Source: Marinobacter litoralis
GTDB taxonomy: Bacteria; Pseudomonadota; Gammaproteobacteria; Pseudomonadales; Oleiphilaceae
NCBI RefSeq assembly: GCF_003336705.1
Contig: NZ_QMDL01000003.1
Span: 558,211-622,210 of the forward strand
Direction of reading: 5' to 3'
Length of the DNA stretch: 64,000 nucleotides
The notes under the pieces were generated by a model. The model saw only the letters and a list, made by a program, of their open reading frames with translations, made no database searches and was not told the DNA's origin. Below are positions 40,902 to 50,490 of this stretch, one piece after another (position 1 is the first letter of the stretch; every line of letters starts with the position of its first letter). The translations under genes and the position numbers were made by a program.

Positions 40902-41540
40902 TTATTCTGAGCCTGCCTCGGCCGTTACCCGGTACAGGCTGTAGTTCACCTGCCCTGCGATCTTTTGGCGGTGCAGTTCCCAGCTTTTCGGGGTGGGTGG
41001 CGTTCGCAGTTCGCTTTCGTGTTCAACGTAAACCCAGCCTCCGGGTTTTAGCCATTGCTCCGAGTCCAGCAGCGGGAACAGCTTGTCCAGCCAGCCTTGG
41101 CGAAACGGTGGGTCCATAAACACGATGTCGAACGGCGGCTGTTGTCGATGGCTCAGAAACTGCTCAACGTCTTGGCAGATCACGGCACCTTTGTCCGAGT
41201 CCAAAAGCCGAAGGTTGTCCCGCAGTGCTTTCGCCAGCGCAGGCGTGTGGTCCACCAACGTCGTTTGTGAGGCACCGCGTGACAGGGCTTCGAGGCCCAG
41301 CGCTCCGGAACCGGCAAACAGGTCCAGGCAGTCGCTGCCGGCAACGTGATAGTTCAGCCAGTTAAACAGGGTTTCCCGGATTCTGGCCGGGCTCGGGCGC
41401 ACGCCGCCTACATCCGGGAAGCGTAATTTTCGGCTGCGCCAGTCACCGCCGATGATCCGCAACTCGCCATTGCCGCCTTGGCCAGTGCTTTGTGCTGCGC
41501 CAAAGCCAGGTTTTCGGGGGGCTGGTTTGCGTTTCGCCAT
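40902..41540 (-). CDS. rsmD: 16S rRNA (guanine966-N2)-methyltransferase
   Basis: A 212-residue SAM-dependent methyltransferase. The SAM site is CLDLFAGSGALGLEALSRGA, the catalytic N-methyltransferase motif is FMDPPF, and RIIGGDWRSRKLRFP with RPSPARIRETLFNWL is typical for RsmD. The ATG at 41540 with TGGAG upstream is chosen over a GTG at 41552. It is divergent from ftsY, an arrangement found in Pseudomonas too. Confidence 0.95.
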   Translation of the reverse strand: MAKRKPAPRKPGFGAAQSTGQGGNGELRIIGGDWRSRKLRFPDVGGVRPSPARIRETLFNWLNYHVAGSDCLDLFAGSGALGLEALSRGASQTTLVDHTPALAKALRDNLRLLDSDKGAVICQDVEQFLSHRQQPPFDIVFMDPPFRQGWLDKLFPLLDSEQWLKPGGWVYVEHESELRTPPTPKSWELHRQKIAGQVNYSLYRVTAEAGSE

Positions 41541-41698
41541 GATCTGCTCCACGGGCTGGAAGAGTGGTGTATTAGGGCGGTAATAGTACCGGAAAGCCAG
41601 AGCGGAGCGATAACCGCGCGACCCATCACTTAGCGCCTGCAGTCTGCTAGAATGTGCGCTTTCTTTCGCGCGCCCATTTTCAGACAGATGGTAAGACT

Positions 41699-42922
<1,224 letters not shown>

Positions 42923-42948
42923 CACCCGGCTCGGGAGCCTCAACCTAG

Positions 42949-43641
42949 ATGATAGAGTTTCGACAGGTCACTAAACGCTACGACTCTGATCACACCGCCC
43001 TGCGCCAGGTGAATTTTCATCTCGGTCGGGGCGAGTTGGCGTTTTTGACCGGTCACTCCGGTGCCGGGAAAAGTACCCTGTTGAAGCTCATCATGGTGAT
43101 GGAGCGGCCGACTGCGGGTGAAGTGGTGGTTGGCGGCCAGCGCCTTAATAGCCTTCCGAAACGACAGATTCCCTACATTCGGCGCCACATCGGCGTGGTC
43201 TTTCAGAACCACCAACTGTTGTTTGATCGCACCGTGTTTGACAACGTGGCCATGCCTCTTGAAGTGATGGGTGTTGCCCCGCGGGACATCGGCCGGCGGG
43301 TGCGGGCTGCGCTGGACAAGGTGGGGCTTCTGAGCAAAGAAAAAATGAACCCCATGCAACTCTCTGGTGGTGAGCAGCAGCGCGTAGGCATTGCCCGTGC
43401 GGTGGTCAATAAGCCGCCGGTGCTGCTGGCGGATGAGCCTACCGGTAACCTCGACCCGCAATTGTCCGCAGACATTATGCAGCTGTTTACGGAGTTTAGT
43501 CAGGTGGGTGTAACGGTGTTGATCGCCACTCACGACATCGCCTTGATCAACAAAATGGGCCGTCGCCGGCTGACGCTGGACCACGGTGAGCTGATCGCAG
43601 GCGGCAGTGCACCGGTCGGAGGAGGGTTGAATGGCCGCTGA
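42949..43641 (+). CDS. ftsE: Cell division ATP-binding protein FtsE
   Basis: A 230-residue ABC ATPase that works with FtsX to regulate septal peptidoglycan hydrolases. Walker A is [13 protein letters not shown] (from residue 35), the signature is [14 protein letters not shown], Walker B is [13 protein letters not shown], and the switch histidine is in [10 protein letters not shown]. It starts 26 nt after ftsY and overlaps ftsX by 11 nt. Confidence 0.97.
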   Translation: MIEFRQVTKRYDSDHTALRQVNFHLGRGELAFLTGHSGAGKSTLLKLIMVMERPTAGEVVVGGQRLNSLPKRQIPYIRRHIGVVFQNHQLLFDRTVFDNVAMPLEVMGVAPRDIGRRVRAALDKVGLLSKEKMNPMQLSGGEQQRVGIARAVVNKPPVLLADEPTGNLDPQLSADIMQLFTEFSQVGVTVLIATHDIALINKMGRRRLTLDHGELIAGGSAPVGGGLNGR

Positions 43642-44638
43642 TCCTCGACAGAAGTCTGAAAGCCCGCGTGGGGCTGCCACGCGCACTAAATCTCCCATTA
43701 ATAATCAGGCGAAAAGCTATCTGGACCATCATCGTAAGGTGGCCCGTGCGTCTGCTCAGCGTTTGCTGAAAACGCCGATAGCCAGCTTGATGACATGGAC
43801 AGTAATGGGTGTGGCACTGGCGTTACCGGTGGCTTTGTTGCTGCTGCTGGCCAGCTTGCAGGGTGTCAGTGCTGGCTGGGAGAGCAGTGCCCGGATTACG
43901 GCGTATCTGAATATGGATACGTCGGTACAGCAGGCTCGGGATATCGCTCGTGAAATAGACGGTGACGGGCGGATTCTGTCGGTCGAGTTGGTGGAACGAG
44001 ATCAGGCTTTGGCCGAGTTTCGGGCTGCGTCGGGCTTGGGTGATGCCTTGGATTTTCTGGGCGAGAACCCTTTGCCGCATACTTTGTTGATTTCGCCCGA
44101 AGAGAACGCGCGCACGGCTGAAAGCGTGCAGGCTCTGGTGACTTTTATTGAAGGCCTGGGTCGGGTGGATCAGGTGCAGGTTGATCTGGGTTGGTTGCAG
44201 CGTTTGAATGCCATGACCGATATTCTGGCTCGAGCGGTGTGGGCTTTATCGTTGTTGTTGGGCGCAGCGGTGATCCTGGTGATTGGTAATACCGTACGTT
44301 TAGCGATCGAGAACCGTCGTGATGAAATTCTGGTGGCGAAACTGGTCGGTGGTACCGATGCGTTTGTGCGCAGACCTTTTTTGTACTCCGGCGCTTGGTT
44401 TGGTTTGGGGGGCGGTTTGGTTGCCTGGGTGTTGATTCAGGTTTCGTTGTGGTGGCTAAATGGTCCGATCGAACGTTTGGCTGATTTGTATCGCAGTGAG
44501 TTTGCATTGCAGGGGTTAGGCTTCGAGGGTGCGGCAGCATTGATTATCATCGCAATGCTGTTAGGCTGGCTAGGCGCTTGGGTGGCAGTGAAGCGTCATC
44601 TGGACGATATAGAGCCGGGGGAAATTGCCGGCGGGTGA
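43631..44638 (+). CDS. ftsX: Cell division permease-like protein FtsX
   Basis: A 335-residue membrane protein. The N-terminal cytoplasmic part is followed by a helix at about 57-79 and a periplasmic domain (about 80-200) that would contact the EnvC-type activator. A C-terminal FtsX domain has three more helices (about 200-228, 255-280 and 300-322). LAIENRRDEILVAKLVGGTD is the conserved cytoplasmic coupling segment. The ATG lies inside ftsE, implying translational coupling. With FtsE it gates amidase activation during septation. Confidence 0.95.
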   Translation: MAADPRQKSESPRGAATRTKSPINNQAKSYLDHHRKVARASAQRLLKTPIASLMTWTVMGVALALPVALLLLLASLQGVSAGWESSARITAYLNMDTSVQQARDIAREIDGDGRILSVELVERDQALAEFRAASGLGDALDFLGENPLPHTLLISPEENARTAESVQALVTFIEGLGRVDQVQVDLGWLQRLNAMTDILARAVWALSLLLGAAVILVIGNTVRLAIENRRDEILVAKLVGGTDAFVRRPFLYSGAWFGLGGGLVAWVLIQVSLWWLNGPIERLADLYRSEFALQGLGFEGAAALIIIAMLLGWLGAWVAVKRHLDDIEPGEIAGG

Positions 44639-44786
44639 TGTAGATCACGGGAATACCGTATTGAATTCAATGCTTGATCTGGCGTAGCTTAATTAAACTA
44701 ATGTAGCGTTTCAGGCAGGCACGGTGAGTTTTCCAGATTGTTGATAATTAACGTTTTACTGGAATTCTCGGGAACTTATTAAGATC

Positions 44787-44815
44787 TTGGCGGTCTTGCA
44801 GTTTGTTGATATATT
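44787..44815 (+). promoter_or_regulatory. Candidate sigma70 promoter for rpoH
   Basis: TTGGCG (44787-44792), a 17-bp spacer and TATATT (44810-44815) form a good sigma70-type promoter. The predicted start is near 44822, leaving a leader of roughly 23 nt containing the GGAGG ribosome-binding site. Additional promoters may lie in the 206-bp gap after ftsX. Confidence 0.6.
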
Positions 44816-44844
44816 TTAGGCCCGTCAGGTTCGGAGGTTAAGGC

Positions 44845-45705
44845 ATGGGTACGAGTTTACAGCTGGCTGACAGACTGGTTCCGGGCGCGAATCTAGAATC
44901 TTATATTCAGGCGGCAAGCCGCATTCCTGTTCTTACGGTGGAAGAAGAGCGGGATTTGGCGGAACGGCTGCATTACGAGGGTGATGTAGAAGCGGCCCGT
45001 CAGTTGGTGCTTTCGCACCTTCGGTTCGTGGTTCATATTGCTCGCAGTTATTCGGGCTACGGTCTGGCTCAGGCGGATTTGATTCAGGAAGGCAACGTCG
45101 GCTTGATGAAAGCCGTTAAGCGCTTCAATCCGGAATACGGTGTGCGCTTGGTGTCGTTTGCTGTGCACTGGATTAAGGCTGAGATTCACGAGTTCATTTT
45201 GCGTAACTGGCGCATTGTGAAAGTAGCGACCACCAAGGCACAACGTAAGCTGTTCTTTAATCTGCGTAGTCAGAAGAAGAAGTTGGCGTGGTTGAATCAC
45301 GATGAGCTGAACGCGGTGGCTGCAGATTTGGGCGTGGAGCCCAAAGTGGTGCGCGAGATGGAAGGCCGGTTGGCTTCCCGTGATGCGTCGTTTGACGGTC
45401 CGATGGACGATGATGACGATGCGGTGTATCAGGCACCGGCTCATTACCTTGAGGATCGCCGTGCGGATCCGGCGGTACAGCTTGAGAATTCCAACTGGTC
45501 TGAGGATTCCAATGGCCGCTTGATGCATGCGTTGAGTGCTTTGGATGAGCGCAGCCAGGATATCCTGCGTGAGCGTTGGTTGACGGACAGTAAGTCGACG
45601 TTGCATGAGCTTGCGGACAAGTATGGTGTTTCTGCTGAGCGAATTCGGCAGCTAGAGAAGAACGCCATGAAGAAAATTAAGGCTCAGATGACGGAAGCGG
45701 CTTAG
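44845..45705 (+). CDS. rpoH: Heat-shock sigma factor RpoH (sigma32)
   Basis: A 286-residue sigma70-family factor. Region 2 is [20 protein letters not shown] and [14 protein letters not shown]. The RpoH box QRKLFFNLR at 133-141 identifies sigma32 and is the site for chaperone and FtsH control. Region 4 is [25 protein letters not shown] lies upstream of the ATG. The gene follows ftsX by 206 bp, the standard order. It directs transcription of chaperone and protease genes, possibly including hslO and hslR here. Confidence 0.98.
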   Translation: MGTSLQLADRLVPGANLESYIQAASRIPVLTVEEERDLAERLHYEGDVEAARQLVLSHLRFVVHIARSYSGYGLAQADLIQEGNVGLMKAVKRFNPEYGVRLVSFAVHWIKAEIHEFILRNWRIVKVATTKAQRKLFFNLRSQKKKLAWLNHDELNAVAADLGVEPKVVREMEGRLASRDASFDGPMDDDDDAVYQAPAHYLEDRRADPAVQLENSNWSEDSNGRLMHALSALDERSQDILRERWLTDSKSTLHELADKYGVSAERIRQLEKNAMKKIKAQMTEAA

Positions 45706-45730
45706 TAGCCCTTTTGTATTGAGTGTTTGA

Positions 45731-45770
45731 AAACGCCACCACCGTTTCGCGGTTGGTGGCGTTTTTGTTT
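45731..45770 (+). terminator. Intrinsic terminator after rpoH
   Basis: AACGCCACCA (45732-45741) pairs with TGGTGGCGTT (45754-45763) around a GC-rich inner loop, followed by TTTTGTTT. It starts 26 nt after the rpoH stop. Confidence 0.9.
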
Positions 45771-45813
45771 GTATAATCGACGCATCTGTTACAAAACATA
45801 CCTCCGGGGTGAC

Positions 45814-45920
45814 GGGGTTGGCGCAGCCTTTCCAAAAACCGCTCCTTCGGCACGTCCTTGTGGCGCTTCTGCTCCGCCATCCATGGCTGCGCACATTTTT
45901 GGAAAGGCTGCCCCAACCCC
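45814..45920. repeat. Palindromic repeat element, copy 1 (25-bp arms, 57-bp core)
   Basis: The arms at 45814-45838 and 45896-45920 are inverted repeats with 24 of 25 positions paired. The inner arm end is TTTCCAAAAA. The enclosed core contains CGCCATCCATGGCTGCGCAC near its right end. The second copy (55108-55212), in opposite orientation, has nearly the same core segment (CGCCATCCATGGCTACGCAC) and TCCAAAA but different outer arms. It lies between the rpoH terminator and the next gene. It resembles a REP- or MITE-like dispersed element; no transposase or target duplication is seen. Confidence 0.85.
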
Positions 45921-45951
45921 TTCGTCGGACCTTTGAGTGGGATTCCTAAAG

Positions 45952-46863
45952 ATGACTATAGAACTTCCTCGTATCGCGTTTTTTGGCATTGGTCTGATGG
46001 GCGCGCCTATGACCCGAAACCTGCTGAACGCAGGCTATCCAATGACGTTGTGGAACCGAACGCAGAGTAAGTGCGAGCCGTTTGCCGGCGAAGCCACCAT
46101 TGCCAAGTCGCCGGCCGAAGCGGTGGCCGATGCGGATGTGGTGATCACCATGCTGGAGAACGGGCAGGTGGTGGACGATGTGTTGGTGGGGCAAGGTGCC
46201 ATTGCCGCGTTGAAGGCCGGCGCGCTGTTGATTGATATGAGCTCGGTGCAGCCGTCGGTGGCGCGTGGTCATGCGGCGTTGGCGGCGGAGCAGGGTGCGG
46301 GGTATTTGGATGCGCCGGTGTCGGGTGGCACGGTGGGTGCGGCGGAGGCTCGGTTGAGCATTATGGCGGGTGGTTCCGAGGCGGATGTGGCTCGGGCGTT
46401 ACCGGTGTTCGAGGTGCTGGGAAAATGCACTCGCATTGGGCCGGTGGGGGCCGGGCAGTTGGCTAAGTTGGCGAATCAGGCGATTGTCGGGATTACCATT
46501 GGGGCGGTGTCTGAAGCCTTGTTGTTGGCGGCCAAGGGTGGCGCTGATCCGGCGGCGGTTCGGGAGGCTTTGATGGGCGGGTTTGCCGGAAGTCGGATTT
46601 TGGAGCTGCACGGCCAGCGGATGATTGACCGGGATTTTGCGCCGGGTGCGCCGGCGCGGATTCAGTTGAAGGACTTGCGGATGATTCTGGATGAGGCCCG
46701 TGCCGAAGGGTTGACGCTGCCTTTGTCTCAGCAGGTACATAATGAGTATCTGTCGTTGGTGGCAAACGGGCACAGTGAAGTGGACCACAGTGGGCTTTTG
46801 CTGGAGCTGGAGCACCTGAACGGTGCGTTGATGGGTTCTTTGGGCCGTGGGCCGAAGACATAA
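45952..46863 (+). CDS. NAD(P)-dependent beta-hydroxyacid dehydrogenase (tartronate semialdehyde reductase-like)
   Basis: A 303-residue member of the 3-hydroxyisobutyrate dehydrogenase family. The Rossmann motif is FFGIGLMGAPMTRNLL, the substrate motif is DAPVSGGTVGAAEARL, and the catalytic Lys is in GAGQLAKLANQAIVG. The partner gene downstream encodes a hydroxypyruvate isomerase, so tartronate semialdehyde reductase (GlxR/GarR) is the best guess. Together they would interconvert hydroxypyruvate, tartronate semialdehyde and glycerate. Glyoxylate carboligase (gcl) is not here. The ATG at 45952 is preferred over a GTG at 45937. Confidence 0.83.
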   Translation: MTIELPRIAFFGIGLMGAPMTRNLLNAGYPMTLWNRTQSKCEPFAGEATIAKSPAEAVADADVVITMLENGQVVDDVLVGQGAIAALKAGALLIDMSSVQPSVARGHAALAAEQGAGYLDAPVSGGTVGAAEARLSIMAGGSEADVARALPVFEVLGKCTRIGPVGAGQLAKLANQAIVGITIGAVSEALLLAAKGGADPAAVREALMGGFAGSRILELHGQRMIDRDFAPGAPARIQLKDLRMILDEARAEGLTLPLSQQVHNEYLSLVANGHSEVDHSGLLLELEHLNGALMGSLGRGPKT

Positions 46864-46885
46864 GACTCGAAACCAGGAGATTGTT

Positions 46886-47665
46886 ATGCCCCGTTTTGCG
46901 GCCAATTTGTCGATGCTGTTCACTGAGGTGCCGTTTCTTGAGCGTTTTGCCAAGGCCCGGGCTGCCGGGTTCAGTGGCGTGGAGTATTTGTTCCCGTATG
47001 AGTGGCCGGCGGAGGCGATTGCCGCCGAGCTGAAGGCTAATGAGCTGACTCAGGTGTTGTTTAACCTGCCGCCGGGGGATTTGCAGGCCGGTGAGCGGGG
47101 TATTGCCTGCTTTCCGGACCGGGTTGAGGAGTTTCGGGCCGGGGTCGATCAAGGCATCGCTTATGCGAAGGTGTTGGGCTGCAAGCAGTTGAACTGTCTG
47201 GCTGGGCTGAAGCCGGAAGCGCTGAGTGAGGACGAAGCTTGGAGTACGCTGGTGGCGAATGTTCAGTATGCCGCCGAGCGTTTTTCCGAGGCTGGATTGA
47301 CCTTGTGTCTGGAAGCGATCAACTCCCGCGTGGACATGCCCGGGTTTATGCTGGATACCTCCGGTAAGGTGATGGCGCTTATTGAAGAAGTGGATGCAGA
47401 TAACGTTCGGTTGCAGTACGACATCTACCACATGCAGATCATGGAAGGGGATGTGGTGCGCTCCATGGAGTGTTTGCTGCCGTGGATTGCCCACGTGCAA
47501 TTTGCCGATAACCCGGGCCGGCACGAACCGGGTACTGGTGAGATTAACTTTTCGAATGTTTTTCCAGCGTTGGATAAGATGGGATACGAGGGCTGGGCCA
47601 GCGCTGAGTACAAGCCCTCCGGGGTGACCGAGCAGACACTGGGGTGGTTGCGTCGCATTGCTTGA
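46886..47665 (+). CDS. hyi: Hydroxypyruvate isomerase
   Basis: A 259-residue TIM-barrel isomerase of the xylose isomerase-like family. It has MPRFAANLSMLFTEVPFLER, GFSGVEYLFPYEW, the metal site Glu in LCLEAINSRVDMPGF, YDIYHMQIMEGDV and HVQFADNPGRHEPGTGEINF, all typical of Hyi. It equilibrates hydroxypyruvate with tartronate semialdehyde. CAGGAG lies before the ATG, 22 nt after the dehydrogenase stop, so the two are cotranscribed. Confidence 0.93.
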   Translation: MPRFAANLSMLFTEVPFLERFAKARAAGFSGVEYLFPYEWPAEAIAAELKANELTQVLFNLPPGDLQAGERGIACFPDRVEEFRAGVDQGIAYAKVLGCKQLNCLAGLKPEALSEDEAWSTLVANVQYAAERFSEAGLTLCLEAINSRVDMPGFMLDTSGKVMALIEEVDADNVRLQYDIYHMQIMEGDVVRSMECLLPWIAHVQFADNPGRHEPGTGEINFSNVFPALDKMGYEGWASAEYKPSGVTEQTLGWLRRIA

Positions 47666-47769
47666 CCGTCGTCAGACGCGACACCCTCTTACAAGATCGT
47701 AACTGGCCCGAACTGCCGGTTCTTCGTAACCTTAGAGTTAATGTTATCCGCTATCAGGAGGGCTCACCG

Positions 47770-48450
47770 GTGAAAGCACTGGTAATCGAAGACGATCAGG
47801 ATGTAGCAAGTTACCTGGTAAAGGGGCTGAAGGAATCGGATTTCGTAGTAGATCACGCCGCCGATGGTAAAGACGGCATGATGATGGCTGCGAGTGAAGA
47901 ATACGACATCATGATTGTGGATCGTATGCTGCCCGGCATGGACGGCCTTTCCATCATCAAGACGGTGCGGGCCACCGGCAATCAGGTTCCGGTGCTGATT
48001 TTGAGCGCGCTGGGCGATGTGGATGATCGGGTTGAAGGCTTGCGTGGCGGTGGTGATGATTACCTGACCAAGCCATTTTCGTTCACCGAGCTGCTGGCAC
48101 GAATTGAATCCTTGGTGCGTCGCAATCGTCAGGCGGCAGAAACCGAAACGGTGTTGAAAGTGGCCGATCTGGAGATGGATCTGCTCGCGCGTACCGTTAA
48201 ACGCTCCGGTCAGAGCATTGATGTGCAGCCCCGGGAGTTCCGGTTGCTGGAATATCTAATGCGTAATGCCGGCCAGGTAGTCACTCGGACCATGTTGCTG
48301 GAGAAAGTTTGGGACTATCACTTTGATCCCCAGACGAACGTGATCGACGTGCACATCAGCCGCCTGCGCGCGAAAATCGATAAGGAATTCGACACCCCTT
48401 TGCTGCAAACAGTCCGGGGTGCGGGATACATGTTGCGTGAAACTGCTTAG
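47770..48450 (+). CDS. OmpR-family response regulator
   Basis: A 226-residue two-component regulator. The receiver has acidic residues in VIEDDQDV, phospho-acceptor Asp51 in IMIVDRMLPGMDG and Lys in DDYLTKPFSF. The C-terminal winged helix has VQPREFRLLEYLMRNAGQVV and VDVHISRLRAKIDKEF. The GTG at 47770 with AGGAGG seven nt upstream is preferred over the frame start at 47644, which overlaps hyi. It overlaps the kinase gene by 14 nt. Targets are unknown; the pair resembles CusRS/CopRS-type or generic EnvZ-like systems. Confidence 0.93.
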   Translation: MKALVIEDDQDVASYLVKGLKESDFVVDHAADGKDGMMMAASEEYDIMIVDRMLPGMDGLSIIKTVRATGNQVPVLILSALGDVDDRVEGLRGGGDDYLTKPFSFTELLARIESLVRRNRQAAETETVLKVADLEMDLLARTVKRSGQSIDVQPREFRLLEYLMRNAGQVVTRTMLLEKVWDYHFDPQTNVIDVHISRLRAKIDKEFDTPLLQTVRGAGYMLRETA

Positions 48451-49915
48451 TCAGCTCAGAACGTCGTCTTTCCAGCTGGCGCTGCTTTATATGGTGGTGT
48501 TTGCAACCTCGGTATTTTTGCTTCTGGCATTTATATACTGGCGCACAGCGGGATTCATGACCGCTCAGACTGATGAGACGATCGAGGCCGAAATTGCAGG
48601 CCTCGCAGAGCAGTACCGCGGGCGAGGCGTTAACGGGTTGATTACCATTATCCGGGAACGTGTCGCGCGCGACCCCAACGCTAAAACGGTTTACCTTCTT
48701 TCTACCGATGATCTGCTAAAGCTGGCGGGCAACATTGAAGCCTGGCCGGAAGGTAGCCGCACCGCTGAAAGCGGTTGGATCAACTTTACTCTGGACTCCA
48801 GCGTGGGCTGGCAAGGCCCGGAACGATTAGCCCGTGCACGCATCTTCGACGTACAGGGCGGTCTTCGGTTGCTGGTGGGCCGCGACGTTGATGAGCTGAC
48901 CAGCCTGAAACGGGTGATCGAAGGCGCAATCAACTGGGGTATGGGCATTACCTTGGCACTGGCCTTGTTGGGCGGCTTTTTGATGAGCCGAAGCACCACC
49001 CGCCGTATTGAAGTGATCAACAACACCTCTCGCCGTATCATGAACGGCCACCTTTCATTGCGAATTCCGACCCGCGGTACCGACGACGATTTTGACCAGC
49101 TGGCGGAAAACCTGAATCAGATGCTGGACCGCATCGTGTATCTGATGGAAGGCATTCGACACGTTTCCGACAGTATTGCCCACGATTTGCGAACCCCGCT
49201 GACAAGGCTGCGCAACCAGCTGGAACGTACCCTGATTTCTGTGGATAACGATGAAGCTCGCGAACAGGTTGGCCGGGCCGTGGGCGAAGCCGATCAGCTG
49301 CTAGCCACGTTCAACGCATTGCTGAGAATTGCTCGGCTGGAAACACGCGGCAACACCGCTGACATGAAAGTGATCTCGCTGGATGAGTTGGTGGGTGATG
49401 CTTGTGAACTCTACGAAGCGTTGGCCGAAGACAAAGATCAGCAGTTCAAGCAGGTGATGGAACCCAAAGTGATGATTGAGGGTGACCGGGATCTGTTGTT
49501 TCAGATGGTCAGTAACCTGATCGACAACGCCATCAAGTACACGCCGGAACATGGCGGTATTGTGGTCGTGGTTCGTAAAGAAGGAACCAGCGCCGTTTTT
49601 GAGGTTCAGGATTCCGGCATTGGTATCCCGGATGATGAAAAAGATCAGGTGTTCCAGCGCTTCTACCGGGTTGGCAAGAGTCGTTCATTGCCGGGGAATG
49701 GGTTGGGATTGAGCTTGGTCAGCGCAGTGGCAGAGATTCATCAAGGGGAAATATTGCTCAGTGACAGTCATCCTGAAGCGGAGATGCCAGGGCTGACGGT
49801 CGCGGTCAAGATGCCGGCGTTTACCGGGGTCAGAAAACGTATCAGAGCGACTCAGGTTGAGCAGGTCACTGACGGAGCGGATGAGGCTCGCTCATCCGCA
49901 GACAGTCAGGCGTAA
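48437..49915 (+). CDS. Sensor histidine kinase partner of the OmpR-type regulator
   Basis: A 492-residue membrane kinase. The first transmembrane helix is at about 11-35, the periplasmic sensor spans about 36-165, the second helix is at about 166-184, and HAMP follows. The H-box is DSIAHDLRTPLTRLRNQLE (His249), the N-box is NLIDNAIKYTPEHGG, and the G-boxes are DSGIGIPDDE and GNGLGLSLV. The GTG at 48437 is chosen; another GTG at 48419 would also work. No metal-binding motif stands out in the sensor domain, so the signal is unknown. Confidence 0.93.
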   Translation: MKLLSQLRTSSFQLALLYMVVFATSVFLLLAFIYWRTAGFMTAQTDETIEAEIAGLAEQYRGRGVNGLITIIRERVARDPNAKTVYLLSTDDLLKLAGNIEAWPEGSRTAESGWINFTLDSSVGWQGPERLARARIFDVQGGLRLLVGRDVDELTSLKRVIEGAINWGMGITLALALLGGFLMSRSTTRRIEVINNTSRRIMNGHLSLRIPTRGTDDDFDQLAENLNQMLDRIVYLMEGIRHVSDSIAHDLRTPLTRLRNQLERTLISVDNDEAREQVGRAVGEADQLLATFNALLRIARLETRGNTADMKVISLDELVGDACELYEALAEDKDQQFKQVMEPKVMIEGDRDLLFQMVSNLIDNAIKYTPEHGGIVVVVRKEGTSAVFEVQDSGIGIPDDEKDQVFQRFYRVGKSRSLPGNGLGLSLVSAVAEIHQGEILLSDSHPEAEMPGLTVAVKMPAFTGVRKRIRATQVEQVTDGADEARSSADSQA

Positions 49916-49917
49916 TC

Positions 49918-50199
49918 TCAGTGGCTGGCGCGGAACCGGTTAACCTGCGCCATTAGCGGGCTGAAGATTGCTTCCGCGCGATTTTCAATTTGCTGGGTCA
50001 GCGCTTCAAACTGAGCGCGACGGTGATCCACTTTCACCTGCAGGCTGTCCCACTCACCTTCCAGATGCTTTTGCTCAGCCATCATAAACGCCGCGATGTT
50101 GTGGCGGTTCACCTTGTTGGTGATGCCCAGTTCTTCCAGTTTGAAGCCCAGACTATCAACGCCTTTCAGCGCCAGATTCAGAATCTTTTGAGTGTTCAT
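49918..50199 (-). CDS. Conserved-looking small helical protein of unknown function
   Basis: A 93-residue protein, all-helical by composition, with an amphipathic coiled-coil-like stretch (QKHLEGEWDSLQVKVDHRRA then QFEALTQQIENRAEAIFSP). No signal peptide or membrane segment. The general look is phasin-like, but no diagnostic motif supports that. The ATG at 50199 has TGGAG upstream. It converges with the kinase gene, with 2 nt between stops. Confidence 0.65.
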   Translation of the reverse strand: MNTQKILNLALKGVDSLGFKLEELGITNKVNRHNIAAFMMAEQKHLEGEWDSLQVKVDHRRAQFEALTQQIENRAEAIFSPLMAQVNRFRASH

Positions 50200-50424
50200 G
50201 GTGTGTCTCCACAAAATGGTGAGTAAGGGGTAGTGAGGGGGAAATTAACGATAGTGTCTAGAGTGTGCAACCTAATTTCCCGATGACCGGTGTTGTGGAT
50301 GCTCTTTCCAAAAGGTAATGGAGTGGCCACTGCCGGGTAATGGTCAAACTGCATAATAGTTAGTGTAGACGAAGAGGCAGGCCGACTAAGGTTGCTTCTT
50401 CCTCCAGCACAGCGCTAGCCTTAT
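50200..50424. other. Noncoding stretch before the greB terminator
   Basis: 225 bp with no convincing gene. GCATAAT near 50352 could be a -10 hexamer on the plus strand. Transcription from here would meet the terminator at 50425-50449 after about 90 nt, which would give a short leader or a small RNA. Confidence 0.4.
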
Positions 50425-50449
50425 ACCCCGTGATCCACGGGGTTTTTTT
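50425..50449 (+). terminator. Intrinsic terminator 42 nt upstream of greB
   Basis: ACCCCGTG (50425-50432) and CACGGGGT (50436-50443) form a perfect 8-bp stem with a 3-nt loop, followed by T7. The nearest upstream plus-strand gene ends 510 bp away, past a minus-strand gene. It is therefore either a greB leader attenuator or the end of an unannotated small RNA. Confidence 0.85.
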
Positions 50450-50490
50450 ATGCCCCCATATTTTCCAGCCAGGTTGAGCGCAAACGTATC

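Noticed and set aside
42940..43698. 252-residue minus-strand frame opposite ftsE
   Set aside because: ftsE is unambiguous by Walker and signature motifs; this is a shadow frame.
46493..47524. 343-residue minus-strand frame opposite the dehydrogenase and hyi genes
   Set aside because: Both plus-strand genes have clear motifs and ribosome-binding sites; the antisense frame has no recognisable domain.
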